The notes: generated by a model from the letters alone, not told the origin. A stretch of 64,000 nucleotides of DNA from Gautieria morchelliformis (GCA_015179125.1 WHVA01000437.1:1-64000); one strand, 5' to 3'; counted from the stretch's first letter, positions 33,599 through 45,183 are shown. Numbers and translations: made by a program.

Positions 33599-36500
33599 TT
33601 ATCTTTGGGGTCCTGGACCCTTGACATTATGAGTAGAAGCCCTGCCTGCTGTCCAGTCGAAGAGAGTTTGCCTAGAAGGTTCTGTGAAGTTCTGAAATCT
33701 CTGGAAAGGGAGGGACATGTATGTGGCTGCTGAGATACGCTGAGGTGCCTCTGGGTTCTGCCGGTGAAATTCCTTAATGAGTCGCTTTGCCCCAGAGACA
33801 TCTTTCGCTGGTAGCCAGAGATCGTCGGCAGCTCCATAGCCCTTCCAGCGCACGAGATACTCCAACCTTCCACGGAACATCCTGCTGTCTAGAATCCTTT
33901 CAACTTCATATTCTTCGACTCCATCCCGTATGACAGGGGGGGGGGGTGGAGGGGCATGACGTTCAAGAATTGGGTCATCTTCATATGGCCGAAGCAGGAC
34001 GACAGAGAACACTGGATGTGTGCGACCAAAGGATGCAGGAAGATTTAGACCATAGGCATTTCGTGAGACCACCTTATTAACCGTGTAGGGACCTAGCCAC
34101 TTGTGGTCTAGCTTCTTCATTGGGCGAGTGGTTGTGATGTTTTGTGCATTGAGCCAGACCTTGTCACCAAGCTTATAAACTGGGGCTGCTTTATGGTGCA
34201 CGTCATAGAAGCATGCCATGTCCTCTGCTGCCTTGGACAGGGCTGAACGAGCTTCTCTCATGGCCGCTTCCATCCGCGTTGTGAACTCATCCAGGGCCTC
34301 GAGTCAAGTTTCCCGGACTGGTTCCAGTCCCAGCCTTGGATGTTGGCCACTGTCCAACATGAAGGGTGTAGTCTGGGTTGAGGCATGGATTCGGTTGTTA
34401 TAGGCAAACTCGGCCAAGGATATCCATTCGAACCAATCATCCTGACGCTGGTTGATGAATAGTCGAAGGTATTGCTCAATCTCCTGATTAACCCTTTCAG
34501 TCTGTCCATCAGTTTGGGGGTGATAAGCAGTAGAGGCAGCGACTTTGACACCAAGAAGTTTGTTCAGTTCACGCATGAACTGGGAGATGAACTGTGTGCC
34601 TCGATCACTGATGATTTCTTCAGGGAGCCCATGAAGTTTCCAAACATGATCACGGAAGAGTCGGGAAACTCCCACTGAAGTTACATCTGAAGTGGTGGGA
34701 ATGACATGTGCACGCTTTGAGAGGCGATCAACAACAACAAGGAGAGCATCATAGCCATGACTGGTAGGCAGTTCTACAATCAAGTCAACAGACATAACCT
34801 GCCATCCACGGTCTGGGATACGGTTTGGTAGAAGCTTGCCAATGGGAGAAGCAGGGAAGGTTTTTGTCCGGTTGCACAGGTCACAGGCCTTCACATATTT
34901 TGCAATGTAACGTCCCATCCCAGGCCACCAGTAACTCCGAGCAACTAGTTCAGTGGTTCTCCAACGACCAGGGTGACCGGTGAGAGGCATGTCATGGTGC
35001 GCTTTCACTATGTCATGTCATAGTTTTGCATCAAGCGGCACATACACTTTGTTGTGATAGAGGACAAGCCCATCCTGTTCAGACCACTCTTCTCCTCGTA
35101 AATTGCCAGAGGAGCCCAGTTCTTTGAGAGCCTTGACAACCTTTTCATCCCGGTCTACACAGTTCCTTACTCAATTGAGGAAAGCATCACCTTCACCTGG
35201 GACTAACTGCGCACCAGCCTCTGGGGGATTCGCCTTGATGTGGAACAAGTCAGGGGTAAGTAAGACTTGATTTTGGTTGTCTTCCTCCCCCCGCTTATGA
35301 TCCACGCATCGTGAGAGTGCATCAGGCTTGGCTGAATGACGACCAGGACGATGGATCAGCTCAAAATCAAAGCGAGAGAGGTAGAGTGACCAGCGTGCTT
35401 GACGACAGTTCAGGTTTTGTGCAGTGCGGAAGTAGGTGAGATTCTGATGGTCATTGAGAATCTCAATCTTGTGCTTCGTTCCCTCTAAGATGTGGCGCCA
35501 TTCCTCTAATCCCCGAATCACAGAAAGAAGCTCCTTGTCATGGATGGCATAGTTGCGTTCAGCATCATTGAGGCTTTTGGAGACAAACCCCACAGGCCGC
35601 CATTTGCCATCATCACATAGCTGGGACAGTACTGCTCCTGTGGCATAGGCTGAGGCATCTGTTTCAAGACGGAAATGTTTGTCTTGATCAGGGAGGACAA
35701 GGATCGGTGTTGAGGTGATGAGGAGTTTGAGCTTGTCGAAGGACATTTGCTCTGGGCCATTTGGATCCCAAGACCATTGGGCATCCTGTTTTGTCAACTG
35801 GTTGAGGGGCTTTGAAATGTGTGAGAAGTCTTCCACAAATCTACGGTAGAAGTTGATGAAACCAAGGAATGATTTGACTTCAGTGACGTTACGTGGTATT
35901 GGCCAGTCCCGCACCCCTGCAACCTTGACTGGGTCCATGGCAACCTGTCCTTGAGAGAGGATGAGGCCGAGATACTCCACCTCTAGTTGCTCAAATAGGC
36001 ATTTTTCAGGTTTGAGGTACAGGTTGTTGGCCCGGAGGATTTAAAGGACACGTCATACAATCCTACGATGTTCTTCAAGCGACTCTGTGAAGATGAGAAT
36101 GTGGTCCATGAACACCACCACAACCCCTTCATCGATGAGACTCTTGAAGATGTCATTCATCATCGTCTGGAAGGTTGCTGGGCTGTTGGTGAGTCCAAAG
36201 AACATGACTAGAGGTTCATACAGGCCCCTATTTGTCCGAAAGGCTGCCTTCCACTCATCTCCCTCTTTTATGCGTACATTATTATATCCCCAGCGAATGT
36301 CAAGCTTTGTGAAGTATTTAGCCCTTCCAGCAGCAATCTTATTCATGATGTCTGGAATAAGGGGCAACGGATAGGCATTCTTGATTGTTATATCATTGAG
36401 CTTCCGGTAGTCTTGCACAAATCTAAGACTGCCGTCCTTTTTCTTCACAAAGAAGACTGGAGATGCCATAGGTGACTTGGAGGGATGGATACGATGGCTC

Positions 36501-36601
36501 TTCAGGTTCTCCTCAAGGAAGTTATCCAGTTCCCTTTGCTCAACCGGTGACATTGGGTAAACCTTTGTGCTGAAGGGTTGTGCACCTGGAGTGAGCTCAA
36601 T
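33599..36601 (-). pseudogene. Element D RT, RNase H, integrase and chromodomain
   Basis: One frame from 36601 to 33599 with in-frame stops at 36053-36055, about 36040, 35171-35173, about 35015 and 34304-34306. All but one are TGA at conserved Arg. [42 protein letters not shown], with the active site reading FMDH (36101-36112) instead of YLDD. RNase H: RLETDASAYATGAVLSQ, IHDKELLSVIRG. Integrase: HPGRWRTTELVARSYWWPG, SDRGTQFISQF, YHPQTDGQTERVNQEIEQYL. Chromodomain: YEVERILDSRMFRGRLEYLV, then RWKGYGAADDLWLP. Dead copy. Confidence 0.9.
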
Positions 36602-37560
36602 TGCATGGTCCCAGGGCTTTCGAGGAGGCAGTTGTCAAATGACTCCTTAGAAAACACATCCTTGAACTCCTGGTATGGTTTAGGGACAAGGTCCTCGAAG
36701 GATCTGACTGGTGCAGACTTGCTGGCCCGTTCAGCAAGCTGTTGGGAGACAGTCCGGCCTGCGCCAATCATTTCAGGACTCTCATTCACAAAGATGACAA
36801 AGGTCCTGTCTCCTTCCTCAAGTAGGGAGCGGGTGTGCTGTATGGGAACCTCCTCTTGATTTACACTCTCTTCTGGAACAGTTTCGACTGTGGGCCCTCT
36901 GACAACAGGTCTGCCCCCACATGACTTGGGACAGCATGTCATCTTCACATCTCCTGTACGCCAGTCAACTTCTGGGTTGTGTTCAACAAGCCATGTGTGA
37001 CCAAGAATGATGGCAAGTCGTCCAAGGCTCGTGACAGAGAATGTGGCACGTTCCGTATGATCCCCAAAGGTGCAAATGAGGTCGACTTCTTCCTTGATTG
37101 AGCCAGCCTCATTTGGGGTACCATCAATATTGTAGACGGGGATGGCACGGGGTAGGGGGCGGGTCCGAAGCCTGTGTTCCCTCACAAACTCCACATCGAT
37201 GAACATCCCTGTAGCACCACTGTCAAGGAGGGAGTCAATTGCAAGTGGATGCCCTGTGTCAATGGAGTGGACCTTGAGAGGTACTTTGGTGCATCGGCGG
37301 AGGTCAGCGGTACGGACATATAGAGGGACTGGAAGGTTTGCATTAGCAACTGGAGCGATGGGTTGGGTTTTTGGCATGGCTGGTTTGGTTTCAGTTCGAT
37401 CAGGGATAGGAGAAGGATGCATCATATCGCCTGTGATCCCTATTGTACATGTTTCGAGAACTGAAAACCGATTCGTCGAGCAGGGCATGTCTTTCACCGC
37501 TGACTGGCCTAAAAACCCTTTCCTTCCTCTTGGACAGGGGCTTCCACCTTCTCTTTGCAT
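36602..37560 (-). CDS. Element D protease
   Basis: Frame 37560 to about 36620, overlapping the gag end (37509), as in gag-pol frameshift elements. The retropepsin motif [16 protein letters not shown] lies near 37215, followed by [14 protein letters not shown] and [17 protein letters not shown]. An acidic linker and [13 protein letters not shown] precede a frameshift near 36620 that disconnects RT. Close relative of the element E protease. Confidence 0.82.
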
Positions 37561-38615
37561 TCCTCTATCGCCGCTGCTACAGATTTAGAGACAATTGCTG
37601 CAATGTCTGCCTCTGTGAGGTTTGCACGGATTCGTGGCTTGCGAGGTTCAGGACAGTCTGGTGAAATGTGACCAGGTCTCTTACAGTTGTAGCAGGTTCG
37701 TGTTTCGGTGCGGCGGCGGGATGAGTCAATGTCCATAGGTGTCGTGTTACTGGGTGATGCTGTGGCAACAGGAGCCATAGCAGGAGTGTGGAGTGCTCGG
37801 GCAGGAGGAGGGTGATTAGGGACATGAGGTGTCTGTGCCTTCCTGACCTCTAACAGACGGCGATGATTGCGGTCAATCTGACAGGCTGCTTCCTTCCAGG
37901 CTTTGAGGTTGGATGGAAGAAAGGGCTGGGCGTGGATCTTGTCAAGGATACCTGCTGGAAGGCCACGAGCATAGGCATCCTTGAGTGCCTCATCATTAAA
38001 GCCTGTCCTGCCTGCCAGGATCTCAAATTGAGCCGTGTATTCATCTGCTGACATTCCTGACACCATCCTAAGGTCATGCAGCTTAGTGCGAGCCGTTCTG
38101 GCACGATCTGGGTCACCAAAGGCCTCCTCCACACGTTTAATGAACCCCTCCAGAGTGGATATAGAGGAGATGCCATCAATGACAGCCTGTGTCTCGTTGT
38201 GTGCCCATATCTCCGCAAAGCCTCCCGTCATGAAGGAAAGAGCGTATAGGATCTTTGTGCGTTCATCTGGGAAGGATGCTGGCTGGACAGCGATGGACAA
38301 CTTGATAGACCTGATAAACCCTTCAGTCTCTGCACGGTCTCCATTGAACTTCTCCGGTTCTGCTGCTTTGATAGAGCGAGTAGATGGAGGGACACTGTGA
38401 GGTACTGAGGGCGCAAGGGCTTGAGCAGCAGCAACAGCAGCGTTGGTGGCAGCATTGGCTAAGTGGTCGTGAACGTTAGCAATCTGATTGTGCAGTTCCT
38501 GATTCTGCAGTTGAAGTTGCTGCAACTGCTGTGCTTGGCTGGAAAGGAGGCCTCGAAGAAATGGCCCATGGTCACCCAGGGTGTCCCAGTATGCGTCTGG
38601 GAGTTGGTCTGCCAT
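37509..38615 (-). CDS. Element D Gag
   Basis: 368 residues from ATG 38615 (MADQLPDAYWDTLGDHGPFL). An upstream in-frame ATG at 38753 would start inside the LTR and is less likely. Coiled Gln-rich N-terminus (AQQLQQLQLQNQELHNQIAN), capsid (EPEKFNGDRAETEGFIRSIK, DEYTAQFEILAGRTGFND, LRM/LKAWKEAACQID), then a CX2CX4HX4C knuckle (CYNCKRPGHISPDC). Uninterrupted, unlike pol. Confidence 0.88.
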   Translation of the reverse strand: MADQLPDAYWDTLGDHGPFLRGLLSSQAQQLQQLQLQNQELHNQIANVHDHLANAATNAAVAAAQALAPSVPHSVPPSTRSIKAAEPEKFNGDRAETEGFIRSIKLSIAVQPASFPDERTKILYALSFMTGGFAEIWAHNETQAVIDGISSISTLEGFIKRVEEAFGDPDRARTARTKLHDLRMVSGMSADEYTAQFEILAGRTGFNDEALKDAYARGLPAGILDKIHAQPFLPSNLKAWKEAACQIDRNHRRLLEVRKAQTPHVPNHPPPARALHTPAMAPVATASPSNTTPMDIDSSRRRTETRTCYNCKRPGHISPDCPEPRKPRIRANLTEADIAAIVSKSVAAAIEECKEKVEAPVQEEGKGF

Positions 38616-38676
38616 AGGCTGAGATGAAGGCTGGTTAAGAAAAGTGTGTGGGGTCGTCCTATGAGCTTGATCTTCT

Positions 38677-39040
38677 GTGAGGGCAACACTAATGACGAAG
38701 CCACAACCAAAGATACTCAAGGAGATAAGAGCCGATACTAGGACAATGACCAACTGTGTAGTGGGTATCCTCAGTTTATAACTCTACCAACGATAGATAC
38801 ATGGGGACTTGCCTGTGTAGTGGGTATCCTCAGAGATCAAGCTGAGGAAACGCCACTACACGGGCTACAGTCTTATAGCGCTGGCAAGGCTTACATAATA
38901 GGGGAGATGGAAACTTGTAGAAGGTTACGGAAAGTGACGGAAAGTGACATGTGACAGAAGGTGACGGAAACTGACGGAAGGTGACGGAAACTCATGGAAG
39001 GAAATAGAAACTTGTGGAAGGAAACGCGTGAACCCTGACA
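38677..39040 (-). repeat. Element D 5' LTR
   Basis: 364 bp partner of 32513-32884. It lies directly next to the target copy CCAAC, after which C gag resumes. Confidence 0.9.
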
Positions 39041-39045
39041 CCAAC

Positions 39046-39309
39046 GCCAATGCCGGTAATAGTAACCATGGCAAAGGCAAGGACAAGCACAAAGGGAATA
39101 ACATGTCCGAGGGTCAGAAAAAACCCGACTACGCTAACAAGCTCGGCAAGGATGGCAAACTCATGCCTGAAGAACGCCAGCGTCGCATGGATAACAACCT
39201 CTGCCTAGTTTGTGCGCAGAGTGGTCACCGTGCGAAAGACTGCCCGAAAGCCACGTTGGCTTGGGCTGCATCGGCTTCTGATGGGAAGATGTCCGACAAC
39301 AAAGCTTAA
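39046..39309 (+). CDS. Element C gag, C-terminal part with zinc knuckle
   Basis: Continuation of C gag after D: KGKDKHKGNNMSEGQKKPDY, ADYANKLGKDGKL-like basic linker, then CX2CX4HX4C (CLVCAQSGHRAKDC, near 39204-39245), ending SDNKA at 39309. With D and one CCAAC removed, the reading joins SSSNSN to ANAGNSN in frame. Confidence 0.82.
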   Translation, partial: ANAGNSNHGKGKDKHKGNNMSEGQKKPDYANKLGKDGKLMPEERQRRMDNNLCLVCAQSGHRAKDCPKATLAWAASASDGKMSDNKA

Positions 39310-40582
39310 TCTTCGGCTTCAGGTGCGAAAAAATAATCAGCGACCCTCTGACCTCCACGCAAACCGAGGGTCGCGTTGACTCAACTTGCGCAGTAGGGGA
39401 GGTAAGAATCAACGCTTCTGCTCTCTTTTCTCCGAACTCTCTTGTAATTAGTTTGTCCTCGTCTCTTGTCCCGAACCAAAATTTTAAAGCATTAGTAGAT
39501 TCCGGCTCTACCCATTGTTTCATAGAATCAGTCTTTGTCCTTAAATACACTCTCCGAACTCGTTCCGTAGACCCAATCCCACTCCGTTTATTCCATGGTA
39601 GTACAAATTCGGTAATTACTGAAGCTGTAGAGCTACCTATCTGATTCCCCAATGGTCACACCCATTCCGTAGACTTTTATGTCACCCCCCTTGATTCATC
39701 TGTTTCAGTAGTTCTCGGACACAACTGGCTCACCCGCTACAATCCATTGATTGACTGGGTATTGGGCAGTATTACTTTCTGAACTTCCCTTCCAGGCAGT
39801 CCTGTGGACCCCCCGCCGGCTTCGGCTCACGCCGCATCGGCCGAGCCACCCCCGAGTCTGGTGGCCCCTCGGATTACCCTGCTTAATGCTGCGGCATTTT
39901 ACCGTGCCTGCAAGTTAGAGGGCTCCCAGTGCTTCCAGCTAAATCTGGCGATGCCCGAGAATGAGGCCTCGGCCCGCTCGGCTTCCGCAAAACCCGAACC
40001 TGTGGATCTCAAGGATGTCCCGCCAGAGTACCATGACTTCGCGGATGTGTTCAGCAAGTCCAAAGCTGATACCTTGGCTCCACACCGACCCTATGATCTC
40101 AAGATTGCTCTGGAGGACGGCGCTATGCCCCCTCAACCTCCGTTATATTCACTCTCTACCTTGGAGCTTGCCACGCTCCGGGCGTTCATAGATGAGCATC
40201 TGAATATGGGTTACATTCGGCCCACTTGGTCTTTGCATGGAGCCCCCATCCTCTTTGTCAAAAAGAAGAGCGGTGAACTTCGGCTTTGCGTCGATTTCTG
40301 AGCACTCAACAAGATTACGAAGAAAGATTGCTATCCACTTCCGTTAATTACCGACTTGTTGGATGCACCCCAAAAGGCTCGGATCTACACAAAAATCAAC
40401 CTTCAGCATGCATTCCATCTTGTACGAGTCACCGAAGGTGACGAGTGGAAAACAGCTTTCCAGACCCAGTACGGCTCTTTCGAATGGCTGGTCATGCCAT
40501 TCAGCCTGACCAATGGTCCCACGGTTTTTCAACGTTTCATGAATGACGTCTTCAGAGATATGCTTGATGTATGCGTCGTCAT
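39310..40582 (+). pseudogene. Element C protease and RT N-terminal part
   Basis: The protease frame from about 39400 has FKALVDSGSTHCFIESVF and [17 protein letters not shown]. TGAs at 39642-39644 and 39780-39782 replace CGA. RT: EYHDFADVFSKSKADTLAPH, YIRPTWSLHGAPILFVKKKS, GELRLCVDF, TGA at 40299-40301 (again Arg expected), then [41 protein letters not shown] solo LTR interrupts it at 40583, just before the catalytic YLDD. Confidence 0.85.
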
Positions 40583-41125
40583 TGTTACGATACAATCCTT
40601 CATAAGGTTGACTGAGCTCGGAGGTGAAACCCGAGGTAAGGTCTGAGGTTATGGGGCAAGGTTTGATAGGGAAGTCAGAGAGGGACTTGGCTTCAGCTTA
40701 TGTGCTGCGCTGACCCTATGCACAAGTCCCAACTTCAGAGGTAAACGAATAAGAGGCGAGGTTTGGCTCAAGAGGCGAAGGCTTAGAAACTAACTAAGGA
40801 TCAAGAGGTACGATAGTCGATTTTCAGACTGAGGAATAGGAATGCATACAGGGGGGTTTATATACGAGCGAGGGTAAGGGTCAGGGGCGAGCATATTGGG
40901 GGGGGGGGTTCAGGGCGAGGTGAATATACAAGTGATGCATGATGGAACGGGATCAGTAACTAGGGGAATTTGGGCATGGGATCAAGGTCAGATATGAGCT
41001 GAAGCTCAGGCTCGGGCTTGGGCGCAGGCTTAGAATCACAAGTACTCGGGCACGAGTATCACAAGGCTTGGGCTTGGAAAAAGGGTTGTACTGGTAAGTA
41101 ACTGGCCAAAGGCCGGGTCCTTACA
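40583..41125 (-). mobile_element. Solo LTR inside C RT
   Basis: 543 bp between GTCAT (40578-40582) and GTCGT (41126-41130), a target duplication with one mismatch. On the minus strand it runs TGTAAGGACCCGG to TCGTAACA, with TATA-like GTATATAAACC near 40860. The start resembles the C LTR (TGTTAAGACCCG), so the families may be related. A run of ten G lies near 40905. Confidence 0.8.
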
Positions 41126-41130
41126 GTCGT

Positions 41131-41932
41131 GTACCTTGATGACATACTCATCTAGTCCGACGACCCAGTCAAACACAGGGAACACGTCCATGAAGTATTG
41201 TGGCGTCTTCGGAAACACGGCCTCTACACCAAACCCGATAAATGTGAATGGCACCATGATTCCATGGAATTCCTCGGTTATATGCTCTCTACCTATGGAT
41301 TTACCATGTCCAAAGACAAAGTCCAGACTATCCGTGATTGGCTTGAACCCAAAAGGTAAAAGACATACAGTCCTTCCTTGGCTTCGCCAACTTCTATCGC
41401 CGCTTCATCTTCAATTATTCCGACATCACTGTTCCCCTCACTCGGCTTACCCGTAAAGGCACACCATGGGCATTTACCAAAGAATGCCGAAAGTCCTTCA
41501 ATCACCTTAAGGAGACTTTCACTTTGGCTCCAATCCTGTCACACTGGATTCCCGACCGACCTATGGTTGTAGAAACTGATGCTTCGGATTATGCCCTCGG
41601 TGCGATTCTGTCTTTGTTCGATGACGCAGGCAAACTACATCCCGTCACCTTCCACTCTCGGACATTTTCCGGTGCCGAACTCAATTATGATGTCCATGAT
41701 AAAGAGCTACTGGAAATCTTTGAAGCATTTCAATGTTGGAGACATTACTTGGAGGGCTCTGGCCCCCCTATTGACGTTGTCACTGATCACAGAAAACTTG
41801 GAGTACTTTTCCACCACTAAGTTGCTAACCCGACAACAAGCCCGCTGGTCCAAGTTCCTCTCCCAATTTAACATCATTATTTGGTTCCGTCCCGGAAAGC
41901 TCAGTACAAAACCCGACGCTCTAACTAGATGA
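41131..41932 (+). pseudogene. Element C RT end and RNase H
   Basis: Begins VYLDDILI (catalytic YLDD) and a TAG. Then HREHVHEVLWRLRKHGLYTK, MEFLGYMLSTYGFTMSKDKV. A frame change near 41350 leads to SFLGFANFYRRF-type sequence. RNase [37 protein letters not shown]; a frameshift near 41800; then [15 protein letters not shown] and [17 protein letters not shown] at 41930-41932 replaces CGA. Confidence 0.83.
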
Positions 41933-43586
41933 TGGGACATCTACCTTAAAGAGGGAGGTAATGACTATGGCTCAGTCAATCTGCAAAACTTCTGACCGAT
42001 TTTCAAAAATCAACAACTATCGGAATCACTCTGGGCAACTTATCTGCTTGCACCCATCCTCCAAGCAAGCACTATGATGGACTCCGAAAAGCTTCATGCC
42101 AACATCTTAGCCAATCTGGCATCCGACCCTGTTGCCTGCCGGCATCTTGGTGATAGTTCCGACCTGAGATGGATGCAAACCGACAATGGCTTCCTACTAC
42201 GTTCCTGACGCCGACGATCTCTAGCTCCGAGTACTCCAGTATAAACATGACCACATACTCTTGGGACACTTCGGCCAAAACAAGACCCTTGTGCTGATCC
42301 GCCGGGAATATACCTGGCCCGCAATTCAGTCTTTCGTCATCAACTTCTGCAAGTCTTGCACCACTTGCTCCCATTCAAAGTCCTAGCGTCACCGGCCCTA
42401 CGGCACCCTCAAGCAGCTCCCGATACCCGAGCAACCATGGAATTCCATCTCTATGGATTTCATCGAGCAGTTGCTGGCATCCTCAGGATTCACTGCGATC
42501 CTCATGGTAGTCTGCCACTTAACCAAGAAGAGCATCTTCATTCTGACGTACGACACGATCACTTCCGCTGACCTAGCCCGCCTGTTTGTCTTGCATGTGT
42601 TCTCGAAGCACAGTGTCCCAAGCCATGTGACATTGGACCGAGGTTCGGAATTCGTATCCCACTTCTTCTGTTCCCTCGGCAAAGCTCTTGACATAAACTT
42701 GCACTTTACCTCCGGATATCTCCCCGAAGGCGATGGTCAAACCGAACATGTAAATCAAACTCTCAAACAATATCTCCAGGTATATTGCAACTACCAACAA
42801 GACAATTGGTCCGAGTTGCTCCCGCTTGCCGAGTTTGCGTACAACAATGCTCCCAGTGCCACTACTGGCATTTCGCCATTCTTTGCCAACAAAGGCTACA
42901 ACCCAAACTTGACAGTTCACCCTGAAAGGGACCTCACTTCCTCTCGGGCCCGAGACTTCACAGTTGACCTTGACCAGCTTCACGCGGCCTTGAAAGAGCA
43001 AATCAAATCCGCTCAATCTCAGTACCAAGTCTCGGCTGATGCACGTTGTGCTCCCGCCCCCGAGTTCACGATTGGATTCTTAGCATTTGTAAAAGCACAG
43101 TTCTTCTGGACAACCCGGCCCTCAAAGAAGCTGGCTGAAAAATACCTCGGCCCCTTCGAGATCATTGGCCAGGCCGGATCCCAAGCTTACATCCTACGGC
43201 TTCCGGACAGCCTTTGGGCAGCCCACCCGGTCTTCCATGTCTCAATGCTCAAACCCACAACCCCGAACACCATCCCGAATTGGGTTCAGTCTTTGCCACC
43301 TCCAGTTGAGATCGACGGCAAGACAGAGTACGAGATTTCCGAGATCCTTGACTCCAAGATCGACCAACGCCACAGACTTTGTAACCTCCTGTACCTCGTC
43401 CGATGGGCTGGTTATGAAGGTACCAATGAGGAAACGTCATGGGTCCTCGTGACCAAGCTCGGCCATGCATCCGAGAGTGTGACGGACTTCCACTCGGCCT
43501 ACCCTGGCAAGCCTGGACCATGGTTCCTTGCGAGCTTCGGCTCCCCAGTTTCTCTTCACTCATTATATGGTCACTTTCTTAGTTAG
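41933..43586 (+). pseudogene. Element C integrase with chromodomain
   Basis: The finger region 41933-42450 is frame-broken. From 42453 the frame is open: ISMDFIEQLLASSGFTAI, SHVTLDRGSEFVSHFF (catalytic Asp), GYLPEGDGQTEHVNQTLKQ (catalytic Glu), LLPLAEFAYNNAPSATTGIS, FWTTRPSKKLAEKYLGPFEI, HPVFHVSMLKP. The chromodomain follows: EISEILDSKIDQRHRLCNLL, then YLVRWAGYEGTNEETSWV. The 1.1-kb open stretch contrasts with the decayed finger. Confidence 0.87.
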
Positions 43587-43781
43587 ACACAAAAAAATCT
43601 TTTGCTATGTTTTATCTCAGCCATTTTGCCGAATAGCTACGCTTGTAGTGCTTGGCCCCTCTCTCTCAGCATCTGTTTCCCTCATTCTCTCTGTTCATCG
43701 TTTCACTCCCGATTCCGATTCTGAACCCCAGACAAAAAACACCAAGAAAAAAGATTCACATTATTTTCGGAAAACATCAGA

Positions 43782-45183
43782 TTAATCATCCCCCATAGTC
43801 GCATCCCCATCCACATCCTTTCCCTCATCATCCCCTGATCCCACATCCGAACCCCCGTCTCCCATATTATCTGCATCCCCATCTCCATTTTCCAACCCTG
43901 AACCTGTACCCATACCGGCCTCTGCTCTTTCCTCTTCCTTGTCCTCTTTCTCTTTTCCTTTTTCCCTGTTTCCTGAACCCAATCCCCCCACGAACCCGAA
44001 CCCTTCCCAATCCGCACCCGAACCTGAACCCGAACCTGAACCCGAACCTGAACCCCACACCCCGGCTTCTTCAGCCGCACCTGTCCACCACTGAACCCGC
44101 TTGCTGAGTCACGAGTTTTGCCGATGAGTTCTCTCGACAAACTCCAGTATTCCCTGGAGTGTATCGTGCATGCGCTCTTCGAGCACATTCTGTTGAGCGA
44201 GGAGCTCCCGAATGGCCGCCAAGTCCTGATCTCCTGAGAGGCCCGTTAATTTGGGCTGCTCGGCCTTGGTAGGTAGCCCTGATCCCATTCCGGATCCCGA
44301 TCCCGATCCCGAAGGACCCGCCTTGATCTCAACCGACGGCTTGGCTCCCGTCGGCTTCACTGGCATCGACCTCAGCGTTTTGACCACCGGCACCTCAGTT
44401 CTGGCCCCGACCCTATGCTTACGCTTTCCCTCGGTAAAGCTGCAATGTACTTTGCGCGTATTGCAGTCCCGACACGCCATATTAGTCCCCCGTATGCAAG
44501 GGACTTTTTGCCTAAAGCAGTTGTCACAAGGGAATTCCTAAAAAAAAAAAAAAACAAGTCAGAACCCAAGCTGAGCCATAACAGAATACTCACTTCTTCC
44601 TCTTCCAACTCCTCCTCCATCACTTTCCGTTTCTTCGCCCCCATTGACTTCGGCTTCATCTTCACTTGGTTCCGATCCTGAGCCTGCATAGACATGAGGA
44701 TCCGAGCCTTCGCAACTGCCAAATCCATGACCACTAGTTCGCGTGATGGAATACAGACCTCCTGGCTGACCGTGGCTTGCCGCTCCCGAAACTCCTTAAT
44801 TATATCATCAAGACGTTTTTTTAAACATGCACGGGTAGCTACCTCAGCGTTCTTTGCCTCCTCCTCTCAGGCCTTCTTCTTGGCCTCCCAAGCCTCTTCT
44901 TTGGCTTCCTGAGCCTTACACGCTTCTTCCTCGGCTCCCGAGCCTTGCGCTCCTCTTCCTCAGCCTCCGCTTTGCATTGCCGTTCCCGTTCCTCCTCAGC
45001 TTCTTTCGCTTTCCGTTCCTCATCCTCCTTCCTTTTCTTCTCCGTCGCATCCTTGCACTCCTTGGCAAGGCGATGTTTCTCCTTCAATTGTTCCCTCTTC
45101 TTCTCAGCCTCTCACTCCTCACGCTCAAGTTCCACGTCGAGTTCCTCGACTGTGGGTTCCTGGGTGTCTTGGATGTCTGACAT
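43782..45183 (-). pseudogene. Antisense gene of element C with Zn2Cys6-like cluster
   Basis: Lies between integrase and right LTR on the opposite strand. ATG 45183 (MSDIQDTQEPTVEELDVELE). Exon 1 (to 44594) is a Glu/Lys/Arg-rich coiled coil, then VCIPSRELVVMDLAVAKARI and a basic stretch. The intron 44538-44593 (GTGAGT...TTTTAG) keeps phase. Exon 2 starts EFPCDNC and holds CX2CX6CX7CX2CX6C at 44448-44528, a spacing like the fungal Zn2Cys6 binuclear cluster. Then come a Pro/Gly/Ser linker, a helix (LAAIRELLAQQNVLEERMHD), Gly-Ser repeats and an acidic end (DEGKDVDGDATMGDD). The ancestral product was about 448 residues. Lesions: TGA at 45112-45114, 44867-44869 and 44109-44111, each in an Arg context, and one frameshift near 44935. 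The layout suggests a DNA-binding regulator. That is inference. Confidence 0.72.

Larger units (their letters stand above)
32513..39040 (-). mobile_element. Ty3/gypsy element D nested in C gag
   Basis: Minus-strand element. LTRs at 32513-32884 (3') and 38677-39040 (5') begin TGTCAGGG and end CCTCACA on the minus strand. The target duplication is a perfect CCAAC (32508-32512, 39041-39045). Order on the minus strand: gag, protease, RT, RNase H, integrase with chromodomain, small extra ORF, polypurine tract. The two LTRs are near-identical apart from a short tandem unit (GTGACATGTGACGGAAA-type), so it is much younger than C. Confidence 0.92.

Noticed and set aside
40900..40915. Run of G bases near 40905 as a structural G-quadruplex signal
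   Set aside because: A single homopolymer inside a solo LTR, prone to assembly error; not enough to claim function.
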